Part shown: piece after piece, positions 32,429 to 45,785 of the stretch | How positions within the stretch are numbered: the stretch's first letter is position 1 | Layout: each line of letters opens with the position of its first letter | Assembly (NCBI RefSeq): GCF_003590095.1 | Contig: NC_039497.1 | Location: 6,320,691-6,384,690 of the forward strand | Source: Trichoplusia ni | Taxonomy: Eukaryota > Arthropoda > Insecta > Lepidoptera > Noctuidae | Direction of reading: 5' to 3' | Length of the DNA stretch: 64,000 nucleotides | Notes under the pieces: model-generated | What the model saw: the letters and a program-made list of their open reading frames with translations, nothing else | What the model was told of the DNA's origin: nothing | Database searches by the model: none | Program-made: the position numbers and the translations under genes

Positions 32429-33202
32429 TTTGCACTTATTTAAATAATTTTAGAACAGGAAATACAAGTTTAGAAAATTAGGCTACATGTAAAAATAACT
32501 TTGCTTCCAGTTTACGTGAGACACTACATAGATGAGGAAGATAGATAGATACACTTTGCTTCACAAATCAGAACTTTATTTGATAACTAGGTTTTTCATA
32601 TGGACTATTTCCTAAACTTTTGTTTTAAAGTGAAGGTAAAACTAAATCAAACGCGCAAAACTTTACCAGAATGTACAATTCTTTTGAATTTAAGTTACTT
32701 ATTAAAGAACAAAATGCTAAGATATTCCTCAAATTCTAGCATTTTGACGTTTTGCGGTTTTGAATACCTACGCATTTAAAATTGCTTGAATCGTAGACAG
32801 ACTATTCTCTGTCTACGTCTTGAATAAATATGACATAATAAAAAACCCCCTTTTCCATTCCTTTTTACGAATAGTTCGTAAAATATTTCAAATGGGTTTA
32901 GTGCAATTAATCAGGTATAGTTTAAGCTTGACGAGGAATATATTTTATTTAGTTTTCTATTATCTAGTTTTTATAATTAAAATTAGGAGGTGATTGAAAC
33001 GCACAGAAGAAAACTAATTTTAGCAATTTGCCAGAAAACAATTAATGATAAAAGCACAAACTTGTCAATTTGTTGTGTCAAATTAAAATGATCACAAATG
33101 TCATTTCACAGACGTATGTGATGTTTATTGTTAATTCAGCATTTTCAAAATAAATTCAGAACTGAATACAATTTGGCCTTAACTAATTTAAATTAAGCTA
33201 AA
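32429..33202. promoter_or_regulatory. divergent promoter interval, IKK and ZAD zinc-finger genes
   Basis: 774 bp between two start codons facing away from each other. It contains two perfect 10-bp inverted repeats: CAAAATGCTA (32710-32719) with its complement at 32737-32746, and CGTAGACAGA (32792-32801) with its complement at 32808-32817. No clear TATA box and no clear kappa-B site were seen. Confidence 0.45.
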
Positions 33203-36200
33203 ATGCTAGACATAACAACATCATGTCGAACCTGTATGAAAGAAAATGTGAATTTGATAGATATAAATGAAAACGTGAGAATTCAAGAAAATTGTTTTCA
33301 ATTAACTGAATTGCTTGTTCTGTGTACTGCAGTAGAGGTTTGTAGAACCACTTAAATACCGATAATTTAATGAATACTCCATATAATACACGTAATTATG
33401 GTTTTTTTGTTTTCTAGGTATCAAAGGAAGATGGGCTGCCACAGAAACTTTGTGATGAATGTGTTAAGGACTTACAAATTGCGTACTCATTCCGTACGCA
33501 AGCGGAAAAATCACAAGAGGAGTACAAAAAGCTTCTACAAATAAAGTCAGAACCACAAGAAATAGAGTTTAAGGCTGAAAATGATCATGATTATTTAGAA
33601 GTCTATGATGACTTTAAATTCGACACGGATTATTCAAAAATAGAAGTCAAAGGCAACCACTTATTATGCTCGAAATGCAACAAACAGTTTTCATCTGAAA
33701 AGAAGCTGTTAAAACATTTACAAACTCATTACAGCTTGCCATTAGAGTGTACCGTTTGTAAGAAAAGATACCACAACACTACATCATTTGAAAAACATAT
33801 GGCTAAGCATGATAATGTGGCTTTGGAATTATTGTGTAACAAAAACATTGATGAGAATGACTTGTTAATGAAAGTTGAAGCTAGTGAAATAGAAGTAAAG
33901 TTGGAGAAACTTGAGAATATTCAGGAGCAGACATTTAAGTGTGGTGACTGCAGTATGACATTTACAAAACAAAGAGCCTTGTCTATGCACATGAAGAAAC
34001 ACCGAAACAATAAAATTTTGACAGAGTTTATTTGTGATACTTGCGGAAAGGCGTTCAGGATGAAACATTTACTGAAACGTCATTTGATGATGCATGGTGA
34101 AGTAAAACCATATAAATGCGGAAAGTGTTCTAAGACATACCCTAGGCGGGACCAGCTCCTATCTCATGCCTATACTCATAAGAAAAATAAGCCATATGTG
34201 TGCTCATATTGCAATAAAAGTAAGATAATTTTACATTCATTATTTTATAAGAATAATATAAGTATAATAAATACTAAAGAATCACTGTCTCTTTCCAGGT
34301 TTTGCCCAGTTATGCAGTCTCAAGGACCATGTCCGCAGTCATACTGGTGAGACTCCATACTTATGTTCACAATGCGGCAAGGGATTCAAGAACAATTCAA
34401 ATCTCAAACAACATATGATGCGGCATACTGGGCTAAAGCCGTTCGCTTGTAACATGTGCCCAAAGTCATTTTGTACCAAAGGTAAGAAATACATGCTTAT
34501 GTAAGTTCTTGAAGTGGGGACTGTAAAAGCGAGACACCATGTCGCGCAGTGTAGTGCACGATCTCACTTCTACCTAGTATTTTTTAAGTATCTTAGTATA
34601 GTTTTATGTTTTGTCCTAAGCCAGTTATGACGTAACCATTACAAGCCACTTCATAGTACATAAGATAAGAGATATAATAAGATATAAAAATATAAGTTCA
34701 ATTTTCTCACTGAAGCCTACAGTTAGCCTGTTCTAATCGGCACCCCATTATATTACGTTGTATAATAATTAGTATGACCAAAACCTACTTAAAAATTATT
34801 CATGGATATTTCCAGGTCAACTGACATCTCACATGTCGACGCACACAGGAGAACACCCCTTTAAATGTGAGGAGTGCGGCGCCGCCTTCACGAAACAGAA
34901 CTCCTTGAAGAAACACTCCATGATACACCTCGGCGTGAGGCCGTTCGCGTGCGACAATTGTAATATGAGGTGAGTATATTAACGTGAACGAATACTTATC
35001 CGAGACGAAACGAGCGACGAATCAATCAAAGCAAAAGAAATTCGTTTTTTTTTTACTGAACGCCTAGCCGAGTGGTTTAGGTCACCACATCAAGTCCACA
35101 GATTGTCGCGGTTTCGATTCCTGCGTAGGACAAGCATTTGTCCTGAGTCTAGGTGTTTTTGTGCATGTAATTTGAATGTTTGTGAAACCCCCGCGACACA
35201 GGGATTTAATTCCTTAATGTGGCATTTGTTTCATTTAAAAGCAAAAAAAATGAGTTAAAAAAAAACATCTCACGTATTGAGGTTTTAATATTTGTGTCGG
35301 AGGGTTTAACACAAGTGTTACCGATGCCATTGCAGTCTACCACTTACATATTCCGTAACTAATTGTGATTTATTTTTTTCTTTAATACACTGTCTCCATC
35401 AAGCATGGGCGGTTCTTCTGCTATTCGTTAGGTTCGTAGTGCGCGATCACTGTAATAAAGAATTATAGGTAGGCCAATAAATAAAATAATATTAATAAAA
35501 AGTAATTTAATAATTTGCATCTATTTAGCTTCTAACAATGCTAGATATAGAGTTCAGATTGTTCAAAAATCGGTCGAGCCATTGAAAAGTCGGGGAGGTT
35601 TTTATGGTCTAGGTTTTTGACATTTTCAATATCATCTTGTATTAGGTTCACCTGCAAGGACCATTTGAAGCGTCACACCAGGATCCACACTGGAGAGAAG
35701 CCGTACAAGTGCAAGTACTGCGAGAGAGCGTTCTCGCAGAGTAACGACCTCGTCAAGCACACGCGCCAGCATGTCGGACAGAATATATACCAGTGAGTAT
35801 TTGTATTATTAGTAGATTATTCAGTTGTCAGAAGTTAGTTTGGTAAAAAATTCAATAAAATTACGGGGCTAAAAATAAGTGGCTATAATATTGTTTTGAC
35901 AGGAAATCAATATGCAGCCGACTTTAAATAAAAAATTGAATTAGTGGGACCAACTGACAGCTTTTTAAAGTTAAATGAAAAAAATATCAATACAATTGGT
36001 TCTTCCAGTCCAAAGTATTGAAGTAACAAAAATACAGACGAATCCTCCTGCTTTTTGAAGTCTTGAAAATAGAAGTAAAATAAATAACTTGTCACACTAT
36101 AAGAGTATTCGATATTTATATTCCATGCGTAAGAGTAGGCTGCTGAATGTGACCAGGCCTCCAGTGAGCCCCATTTCATACATATAAAATACAAATTACA

Positions 36201-36650
36201 TAGCTTTATTAAAATACTTATAATTTCAGGTGCACAATCTGCAGTTCAAGATTTAGGCTTCTATCTGAACTAAAAAACCACTACCCTGTTCACTTCGTCA
36301 ACGGAAAAGACGGTACCGATGGTACCAACCAACAAACTGTCAAGGAAAACCCGAATTCAAATATCCTCAAAGACCTACTAGAAAAAGACAGCGCTATACC
36401 AAAAGATTATCCCATCCTGTCTTTAAAGCCTACAGAGGAATTCAATCTCCAACCATTGAAAGATGAAACTTCAAAACATTCTGTAGATAAAGACTTGCCT
36501 TTATTAACTTTGAAAACAGCTTCCCCTGTATTTGAGGCTGACAAATCTCAAACGAGTATTGATAATAGGATTGTGATAACTATAGATAGTCGTGATACGA
36601 ACGGTTTGGTCAATGGTATTACGATAAATTTGCCGCCTAAGGAGAGCTAG
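33203..36650 (+). CDS. ZAD and C2H2 zinc-finger protein, six exons
   Basis: Spliced model 33203-33337, 33418-34219, 34299-34481, 34816-34969, 35646-35792, 36230-36650: all GT-AG, frame kept throughout, 613 residues. The N-terminus is a ZAD zinc-binding dimerisation domain: C8/C11 (CRTC) in exon 1 and CDEC in exon 2. An acidic linker follows, then 12 C2H2 fingers, the first near LLCSKCNKQF and the last YQCTICSSRF ending H-x3-H. Finger 6 is split by intron 2, finger 8 by intron 3, finger 10 by intron 4 and finger 12 by intron 5. TGE(K)P-type linkers join several fingers. The C-terminal tail (about 120 residues) is Ser/Asp/Lys-rich without fingers. ZAD proteins are an insect-expanded class of DNA-binding nuclear regulators; no single ortholog can be named. 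Intron 4 contains a SINE. Confidence 0.9.
35058..35250 (+). repeat. tRNA-derived SINE in intron 4 of the zinc-finger gene
   Basis: The head 'cgcctagccgagtggttta' looks like a tRNA A box and 'cgcggtttcgattcctgcg' like a B box. The shared body 'gagtctaggtgtttttgtgc' and a short A-rich tail follow. The intron insertion keeps the splice sites intact. Confidence 0.75.
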
Positions 36651-37433
36651 TAATTGGTGTTAAGTTATGTTATTATGGGAAAGTTGATCTGGTTTGTTCT
36701 GGAATATTCTCGAATATTTTTGTTTGTCTCAAATCTCTGGAATTACTAATGGTATATCGTATTATGTAGTTTCGCTTTTATGTTTTATAGTTTAAAATTA
36801 TAGTTTTGTTCTTAAATTAGTTTAGTGTTATTAAATTTGTTCTTTTTGATAATTATTATGTCAGATCTGATTTCTTTTTTTTTATTATCGTACACGGACT
36901 TATTTCTCTATTGATACTTTTGCTGTGAATTGAAAGTATTTTAATTTGTGAAATAAAAGTGAATTTTCGAAGAGAAAAAAATATTTTTAGACTAACATTC
37001 GAAATAAAATCTCTTCCTATTTTTTCGATCTCACTCAACTTAATAATAAAAAGACAAATTATATAGTTTTGTTTATGTGGTCAATTTGTAACAAAATGGA
37101 AACAATAATTGTGTGTAGTTTAATTAACAATCTAATAAAATATGGCGTAATTATTAAGCTTTAAAGAAAAACAAATTATTTGCAGTAGTTTTAGTAAATT
37201 GATTTAAGTCTAAAAATAATATAGTAATTCAATTTTAAATTTATGAGAAATGATTAGTGTTTATTTTGTTGAAATTAGTTCAAGAAGATTTCAAAGTCTC
37301 TATATTTTATAGTTATTAAGTATTCCTAGTAAGTTATTGCCGCTTAGTGCCTTTAAGCATGTAGCCTATGATGCTAGTATAATAAAATTGTATACCTAAA
37401 TAATATATTTAGTGAATTAAAACTGTTGTGGTC

Positions 37434-37484
37434 GTGGAAGCAGGACAGCGCACTACGCGCTGTAGAACGTCGTCTCTCTTCCAC
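37434..37484 (+). repeat. short dispersed near-palindrome
   Basis: Begins GTGGAAGCAGGACAGCGC and ends CGTCTCTCTTCCAC, so the ends (GTGGAAG/CTTCCAC) are perfect inverted repeats. Related copies are at 41695-41744, 45741-45785 and 63659-63711. Not assigned to a known element. Confidence 0.55.
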
Positions 37485-38444
37485 AATTACAAGTTTTACT
37501 GTTAGAGTAGTCCCTCTAAACATTGTTTAATTAATAATAAAGATATGGTTTTTACTTTCAAGTTAATTTAACGTTTATATTTTGCGCAGAGTGGCAACAT
37601 TGTATCTCTTATTATTTTATGAGTTGCCAGCTCGCGCGGTTGGATAGCTCAAAGTATTATAATGTTTTTCTGTTTCCCTTTAATTTGATTATGTCCCTAA
37701 TTCAACTTAAAAAAAGAAACTGCTATAGAGTCATTTATTGACGCAAAGATACGACTACTATACTTATTTAATTTTAATGTAACATCTAGACACGCGGAAG
37801 CGTGTCGGAGCCAAGATCATTGAACATTACAAGTCACTTTGTACCCTTTTGTTATTATTATGAATAGATAATTGTTGTGGAGAACTTGATAACAAGCCTT
37901 TTGACCCTTTTTCAGGCTGATGATATGTTGCTTATTAAAAAGCTATAAACAATTCGGGTAAAAATCTATTACAAATTTAACGCTTAATAAAAAATGTAGT
38001 TCAAAAATTATTTAACTATTAATTAAATTAATTTATGGATAGGTTAATTAATATAATATATGGTTATAATTAGACAAAAATGCCTTATCTTCATTTATAC
38101 AAAGCAAATAAATATAGTTTATTAAATACTGTGAATTGAAGTTTTTATTTATCACCTGTCTTAAAATGTACCTTCTAAGAACCAAATACGAAAGTAACTC
38201 TTTCTATCGATCAGTGAAGCTTTTATGACTAATCCTTTTGATTTTGTTGAAATTTGGTCTGAGTAGCTTTTTTATTGGCGTGGCAACCGATACCCACGAA
38301 CCAAACCGGCTATAACAAGGCGATGAGGAGGACACTGCTATTATACATACAATTTCTTACACTAACGATACTGTTCCTCTGATAGGAGCTGCGGTTGTCT
38401 GCGACAGCGTGGCCCTCGTCTAAACAAAACGGGAAAGCATTCCA

Positions 38445-38680
38445 GGGCCCCAATTCTGCTATTTACAACGGACGATGAATTAATGAGATTCGGCTTAAAA
38501 TTACAATTTTCGTATTTTCTTAAGCATTTTTCTACTCAATAAATGTAAATTCAGTACGGGACAGTATACTCAAGTTCAATACAATTAACTTCCAATTATT
38601 GTATTGGCAAAATGCTAACGCAAATTTAATCCAATTGCCATTCATTCATCCGCCATTGTAAAATAGCAGAATCGGGGCCC
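38445..38680 (+). repeat. GGGGCCC-type MITE, complete copy
   Basis: Starts GGGCCCCAATTCTGCTATT and ends with its near reverse complement (aaatagcagaatcggggccc). About 236 bp, AT-rich, no ORF. No convincing target duplication. Confidence 0.8.
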
Positions 38681-39217
38681 AGTGGCTTTAGCCGGTAAGA
38701 GACCGACACCTTCTAGTCTTCCCCAGGGCGAACTAATTCCAATAGGATTTCCACTGGGTAAAAAAGGTATGTAGGTATGTATAACTCTGTCAAAATCTGT
38801 CTCAATTCTTATCAAAATCTAATGTGAATATGAAGTTTAAAATTAGGATTGATAAGATCTAAAAATGGAATTCAAGTAAATTTCTAAGTTTGTATGCCAC
38901 GCAGCTTTAACTAAAATGAACATAAACTAGAGGGTCATTGTAAGTCGTATCTAAGTAGAGTACTTATTCTGAAGTGTTTGAGAGGTGCGTCATCTACGTG
39001 ACCCAATAAGGAGGCTGCTAGCTTAAAATGGCGACACACTGACGAATATACAGGACTATTATTTGCTGGACCTGAGGAGCTACTGCGAACATCTATCATT
39101 GTTTCAGCTGTTAAAATCATGTTAAGGTGTGTTTTGTATTTTCTAACGTAAAACTTTCGATACGAATCCGTCTCACACTTGACCAAGTTTTTTTTGTTGA
39201 GATGAAACGTACTCATA

Positions 39218-39340
39218 ATTTTAGCACATCATCATCAGCCCGTATTCGTCCACTGCTGGTCATAGGTCTCCCCAATAACACGCCGTCGAGATCTACCTTC
39301 GGCTGCACGTATTCAGCTCCTGCTAGCCATCTTGCGCAGA
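39218..39340 (-). repeat. RTE-clade LINE 3' end
   Basis: On the minus strand, GETYDQQW (the usual RTE C-terminal motif) is followed shortly by a stop and then TGATGATGATG, the kind of 3' tail RTE elements carry. Heavily 5'-truncated. Confidence 0.65.
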
Positions 39341-40263
39341 ACATCCACCGTGCTTGAGTTTTGATTTTAGCACATACTAGTAGGTAGGTATTTCAATCTT
39401 CGATTTAGAATCTTCGGTAACATTAAGCTACTTACTCAGGTACCTGATTACGCAAAGGTTTTCTAGCGCACTGTGAGGGGTTCGATATATCGTTAGAATG
39501 TAGCCACATTCAGCTATAAATTTCTTAGAATACGCTTCAAGTTATCGTAACTACCGACCTAGGTACGTACCTACCTAAGAACGCATTAACTTGAAAGTCA
39601 TGTGAGTGGGACTACCAACATATTATTATCATACAGTATCTAAGTGGGTTCCTAAAAACTGTTTTTCTACAACTCTCTTGCTAAAAAAATTGGCAGGCAT
39701 TGTTGGAATGAAATATTTAAATTAAAACGGTCTAAATAATGATGCTATCTTCTTAATGGAATTGACAACAAGTAACAGTCTATAAAATACGTACCGCTCG
39801 TAAACAAGGCCGTCTATCAAGTCTGTAATTCAGTTGGAAATTCGATCAAATTTGTTTTTCAGGCCAATAAAAATGGGAGTGTCGGGGAGACGCCGACGTC
39901 CTCAAGACCTTGACATTCAATTACTTTGTGTTACCCTCACAACGACGTTTTACACGTAGAGGGTAGGTATTAGTATAGTAGATAGATATATATGTGTGTC
40001 CATCGTAATAAGTAGTTTCAGCCCAAGAATTATTTCGCTTTAAGAGAAACAAAAGGAACGAAATTTTAACGAGACTACATTAAAAAAAACATATTTCCCA
40101 AACTCCATAGTTCAAAAATTAAAGTTACATAATTATTGCCTCTAAAAAATCAATTTTAGAAATCTATTTACATACTTATATTTTATAAAGCTTACAAAGG
40201 AATGATTTGATAACACAAATTTACAGCATAAAATTGAAATCGAGCAATAACAATCGGATGCCT

Positions 40264-40421
40264 TTATAAAAGCCCATGCAATACATCCATAACACCTTTA
40301 AAATCAATTGTCAATATCTACAATCCGGCCTCGTTGGTCCACGCATAATCTATGCAACGCTAACTGGGGTAGGGCGGGCGACCCTTATCAGTGCGCAGCG
40401 GGAGCTCGACGCCTTCGCACG
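40264..40421 (+). promoter_or_regulatory. candidate TATA promoter and non-coding first exon
   Basis: TTTATAAAAGCCC near 40264-40276 is a canonical TATA box. About 155 bp downstream, after a GC-rich stretch with a TCAGT initiator-like string at 40388-40392, lies a strong donor (cg|gtgagtac, junction 40421/40422). No open frame of length is present, so it would be 5' UTR. The next convincing plus-strand acceptor leading to coding sequence is the aaNAT exon at 49192, which would give an 8.8-kb first intron. That link is inference. Confidence 0.4.
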
Positions 40422-41694
40422 GTGAGTACACCTCTAGTCGCTCTTTTTTAATTACTTTTTTTACTACTTGGCTGTATGTAGATACTAAAGTATGACTTAA
40501 ATAAAAAAAGTACTAGTTTTTTTTATTGACTGTGAGGTCGTGTTCGATTTTTAAATGTTGAAGGTTTTAGTTTTTATCTTTTTGTTAAACGTTTTGTTGT
40601 GGCGGGCGGATTTAATTCGGCCTATTTTCTTTTTCTGAAATCGTAACGGAGAATGGTACATTGTTTTTTGAGCTGTCTGCTTCTATTTTGTGAATGTTAT
40701 TTTATTAATAATGTTGACCTAAAATGTTTCATGATAATTAATAGAGTTATAGTTGTTTTATATAGTATATCCGATTTTTTCTCCAGTTTAACCAAACTTT
40801 AACATACACAATTCATTCACTGCCTCTAAGATGACCCACTGACCCATTCTAAGGCTTGATACTGTTTTCTGTTTTTTTTGTGATAAGTTTCAAGTGACAA
40901 TATAATATTTTTAATATCGCGCAAGACGGTTCTCCCTATCATCTTGACTTCCCCTCATTTTTACGACGACTATCCTTATTTATGAGCACAACAGGTCAAC
41001 GTGTATAGTAAACAACATTGGGCAATATACGATTAAATATTTCTTGTAGGTATTTGAAAGAAATAATACCTAATAAATTCAAGTGTATATATTAGCTGTT
41101 CTTTTTCCGATCTGTTATTGTTTTTCTTTCTTTTCATTTTTAAAGGCATTTTAATACATTAAGTTGAATACACAGTACCTACATACGTTTTTTCGGTATA
41201 TTTCTATTGATATTGCAAATAGGACCCTATACACAAATGTACATTCATAGCTTCTTGTTATAATAAAGGCGGAAGAATAAAAGGTTTTGCTTGTAGCCAA
41301 TAATTCCTTTCTTTAGTAGATCGTTAGTGAGTAGTTTGGTGTGAGAGTAGTTCAAATCAAGCGAATTTGTTTATTTGTTATTCGCAAGAATTCAAATGTC
41401 AAAATTCAGATTATTATTATTTTGAGAAATTTATTGAACGAAAGTTAATTATCAGTAAGAAAAACGAAACTTACGCCACTTCTTTTTTTTCGTTATCAAA
41501 AGTATTGTTTAGACTTCGCGCATTTTATTCTTATCGAAGCAGACTGTTGTAGCTGAAGAGAAACGCCGCTGCGATAGCTAACCATTAAAAGATGAGCCAT
41601 TAATTGAATCAACTTTCAAAGAACCATTAAAACATTTTTCTAAAGTTATAACTCAATCAACCTCTTTTCTGCACCGAGCCTCTACCATCACGTT

Positions 41695-41744
41695 TGTGAA
41701 AGCGTGACAGCGCTATACATGGTATGCGGCATCTCTCTCCCACA
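41695..41744 (+). repeat. short dispersed near-palindrome
   Basis: GTGAAAGCGTGACAGCGCTA at the left and GGCATCTCTCTCCCACAT at the right; a diverged copy of the repeat at 37434-37484. Confidence 0.45.
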
Positions 41745-44704
41745 TCCGCAGTAACATAACTTTAAAACCTCGTAGTAGACCCTCTGCTCAACAATAACTT
41801 ATTTACCGTACCTACTATATCGTTATTGGAAGTTTGGGAGGAAATTGTGTGCCCGTAAAATGGTGTTAAATTATATCGTCGAAGTGAGCGCTCTCGGATG
41901 TTTTCAAATATCAATTTCCCACCTGCGAGCAACGTCAGCGTTATACCCCGGGAGATAGGTACTACGTAGGTACTTATTCATGGTATTCATATGTAGTCAG
42001 TTTATTGAACGATTTTGTATTCCAAACGATATTGCTTTTGGTTCGGTGAAAACGTTTTCGGTTGTGTGCGAAGGTTTTGAATGTGAGATTAAAATGTATA
42101 CATACGAACTTGTATTATAGAGGGAGTGTGTGATGGATATGTAATTGTTAAAGTGCGAAATAGCATTGTTTCGCTGTTTAATGGTTAAGATTAAATGGTT
42201 GACGAAATCATTCTAAAAGATGGATATTTTTTACCTTACGAGAAAATATATTAGAGGATCTTAATCTCAAAAATTGCACGAGCATTGCTTTTCGGACTGT
42301 AACTATTGCATTATTGTGTAACACAAAAACAACTGAATATTTTTTGTAAAGAAATTTGTAAACAAATCTCGTACAAATTCAATCAAGTACCTACTTCTAT
42401 ACATCACAAGGAACATACATTAGAAACAAAGACCTAAGTCCCACTTAGGCATGGGGCCTCACTCCATAACTAGCTTCGTAAACTTTCTGACGTTGTCAAA
42501 GGACTTGTTCCTACAATGCTAACTCACAGAGCGACGCGACCTATTTACAAGGGGTCGCCTTCCAATTGATTCCAATATGTAGATACATATTACAATCTAC
42601 TATGAATTTAAGTTTATTATATCTCTGTCTCTTCTCTCTATAGAGGAACAATTAGTCCTGACAGCGTGTCACTGTCTTTTCAGCCTCTTTGATCAAGTCA
42701 TATTTTGAAAATAGTCAGCGTTGATAGAAAACGTTCTTGAATTGTCAAAATAAAATGTCATTTACATCCGTTTGACCGTTTTCAATTGTCTATTCTCTTA
42801 AAATTTATGGTAGGCTTCTAAAATACACCTCAATTTATCATTTTCTCGTTTCTACGAAATAATGTGAGACAAACTGGCTAACATTGGTCAGGCCTCAGAC
42901 CTTAAAGAGACATTTTGATCTGTTTTCAAAACACTTGTACTCTTCACACAAAAGACTTCATCATTTTCATCTTAATCACCAGCCAACTCAACAACCACCA
43001 CCTAACCATTTTACACTTCACGTGAAACACTTATTCATCTACCCATCACACACACACACACACACAAATTCCAGACCCCACATAGCTCCATAACCTTCAT
43101 ACCACCTTACAAAGAGCTAGACTTTGAACTATTCTCTCAAGACATTCTCTAAACAATACAGTATGTTCTTGTTATTGTACTATATGTTTATACTGTGGAT
43201 TCTCTCGACATTTAATTACCGCGTCCCTCTCGCAGTTGTTCAAAGCTTACAAAGAGCGTGCTTGTTTGTATGTATGTGTGGTTCAGAGTGTTTCACAGCT
43301 CTGTTATGAAGCTTGGACAGAAAGGAAATTGATAAATATAAAGTGATAGTGACTCTGGCCACTAAAGGAATTGTTTAGTTTTCTTTGATGTATGTGTCGT
43401 GTTTTGCGTAAAGAAAACCAAGTTTAATAAAACATTTGTCTACCCATCAAACTGGTACTAGTATCAGCGGTTGTTAAACTAGATATTTTTTTATTATTTG
43501 TTTTGATAACGGCAACAGAAATGCATCACCTGGTAAATTACAGCCTGGTGATAGACGGTCTCTCAGGCAATGTAGCCTTAGTGATCCTTGGCAGAACTTT
43601 AATAAGTCACTTATGGTTTCTTCTTACACCGGTCTATTTAGTGTTCAACGTCTGCTTTTTTATTTAATTAATTGAACATTTACGTTTGAGTCGGCATAAT
43701 TTCTGCAGGTTACTCAAAATACTCGCAATTATATACTTTATAAAAATAAATTGAGATATTAGGGACGTGTCTTGACATTCAAACAAAAAACTACGTGTTT
43801 AATTTTCTCAGAGTGCGTTATATTAAAAACTTTGACTAAATATTCTTAAGTTATTCAATGTTGGTCGATTAATAAAAAGACATTCGAATTTAGAGTGGCT
43901 GTAAAGTTCTCTATCAAAACTAAAACCGTCGTAGAGAGAGAAAACCGTTTTAAATTGACACGTCAATAACTAGTACCGACCATAGACAACAATAGACACA
44001 TTTCACCTTAAAACTACAACCTTTTTCGCAGAACCCAGTTTACCAAGAACTTAGCCCCATTGTTCAGTTCCAATCAATAAGGTCCACTAAGAAAATAAGT
44101 TTTCTATCTATTTCAATTCACTGCTGACCTGTTTTCAACTTTATTGCTATTGAAATAAAATTGAAGTTTCTTTGTTAATACTTGCAGGACTTGGTCATTG
44201 GAAATTTCTTAGTAAGCCATTGGCAAGGCCTATTGAGAATTGAACTTAATTTTGTTTTAGAGCTCTTAGGCTGAAGATATTGATGTTATAACAGGTTTGC
44301 GGTATATTTTCCTTCAACCATCGAAGCCCAATTAAAGAACCTACCTTTCTATACTTTACCATGTTAAATAAAATCCATGTAGTTCCTATAAACAGTTAGG
44401 TTTTTTGGTTCTCTCTGCTCTGTTTGCTATTATAGACAATAACTGTACAATATCAATTATGTAAACCATAGAGCCAATTATACCGTTAGATTATACTCCC
44501 TATAATGCTTAAAAGACTAGATAACATACAAACATACAAATTAACAATCAAAAATTAATTAAACGTAAGCCTAAAACATCAAACAAAAAACAAATCATGT
44601 TACATCTTATTAATTTGTCAAATCTTTTACAAACTACCCTCAAATGTGGCCTTGTCAAAAATTCTCTCGACTAATGGTCCGTAATACCGTATCGTAAAGC
44701 CTTA

Positions 44705-44740
44705 GGGAGGAGTGGGGAGGAGTTGGGAGGAGTGAGGAGC
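44705..44740 (+). repeat. G-rich minisatellite
   Basis: About three imperfect 11-bp units of the type GGGAGGAGTKG, with four or more closely spaced G runs on the plus strand. Confidence 0.6.
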
Positions 44741-45740
44741 AATGGGTGGAATTCCTCTCGCTGCCTCCCCTCATCCCGAACAAAGCCTATTGAATAAGGC
44801 GAACTGCTAAAGTCTAGAGGTTTTATTGATAAAAGTTTTTCTTTTATTTTTTTAAACTATTTCTAATTAATTTGAAAGCTCTTTGGTATTGTTTTTATTT
44901 CATGAAGTATAGTCTTTTCTGTTGACCCGAGTCTAGACTTAGGCCGTAGACTTAACCTGAGTAAACTTAAGACGTCTTATTGAACATTTTTTAATAATTA
45001 TTTATGTTTTTTCGGTACTATTACAATTTAAGTAAACATTTGTAATTTGTACATTATTCACACATTTTTACAATAAAAAAAATTATAACAATTTTATACA
45101 TTATATTTAAGAATTTAAAACGACTACATATTTAACTAGCTACGATAAAACATTCTGTCCTATTTAAACTCGTAGCATAATCGTAGCGCGTAGCTCCTGG
45201 TTCGTAGCTCGTAGCTCGTAGCGACGTGCCCGCGCAACAAGGCGTGAGAAATGATTAATTGTCAAAAGCAGAGTCACCCCACCGCCCGTTGTCTATGGCT
45301 AGGCGTTGTTTATCATCATGAAGGATTGTTGTATCTTCAAGCCTCGTTAGTCAGGGGCTAGTGTATAGTTTTATCTACAGTTGCAGTAAACAAGTTTTCT
45401 CTTGATGCTAATTGTTATTGTGACTGTTTTATAATTTAGACGATTGAAGACATTATTTTGTATTCGTATTTCCACGTTCACTTTTTATACATGAAGTTGA
45501 GATCAACAAAAATATAAACCTCTTTTATGTTTACGTGTTACAATGCATATTCTTATCAATTTTAACGCAAAATTCAACGAAAAAATCGGTTCAACGAACC
45601 TCCTTCGTCACTTTAGTATTAAACACTCTTAATTTCCATATTCAGTATCTAGCTGTGGTATCAAGTCATAGTTTGACAATCACCACAACTGTATCAAATA
45701 CAGATTCACATATCAGTTTTCAACACGAACATTTAACTTG

Positions 45741-45785
45741 AGACATCGACGGAGAGCTACATAATACCGTCGTCTCTTTCACACT
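45741..45785 (+). repeat. short dispersed near-palindrome, diverged
   Basis: The end CCGTCGTCTCTTTCACAC matches the right half of the 37434-37484 repeat, and the left half is a weaker match. Confidence 0.4.

Larger units (their letters stand above)
36651..40263. other. 3' flank of zinc-finger gene and intergenic DNA
   Basis: AATAAA at 36952-36957 is a candidate poly-A signal for the zinc-finger gene. Beyond it are a short palindromic repeat at 37434-37484, a MITE at 38445-38680 and an RTE tail at 39218-39340. No gene recognised. Confidence 0.5.

Noticed and set aside
43045..43070. (CA)n tract as possible CRISPR-like or regulatory repeat
   Set aside because: A simple dinucleotide microsatellite; no spaced repeats. 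No CRISPR array is expected in an animal genome, and none was seen.
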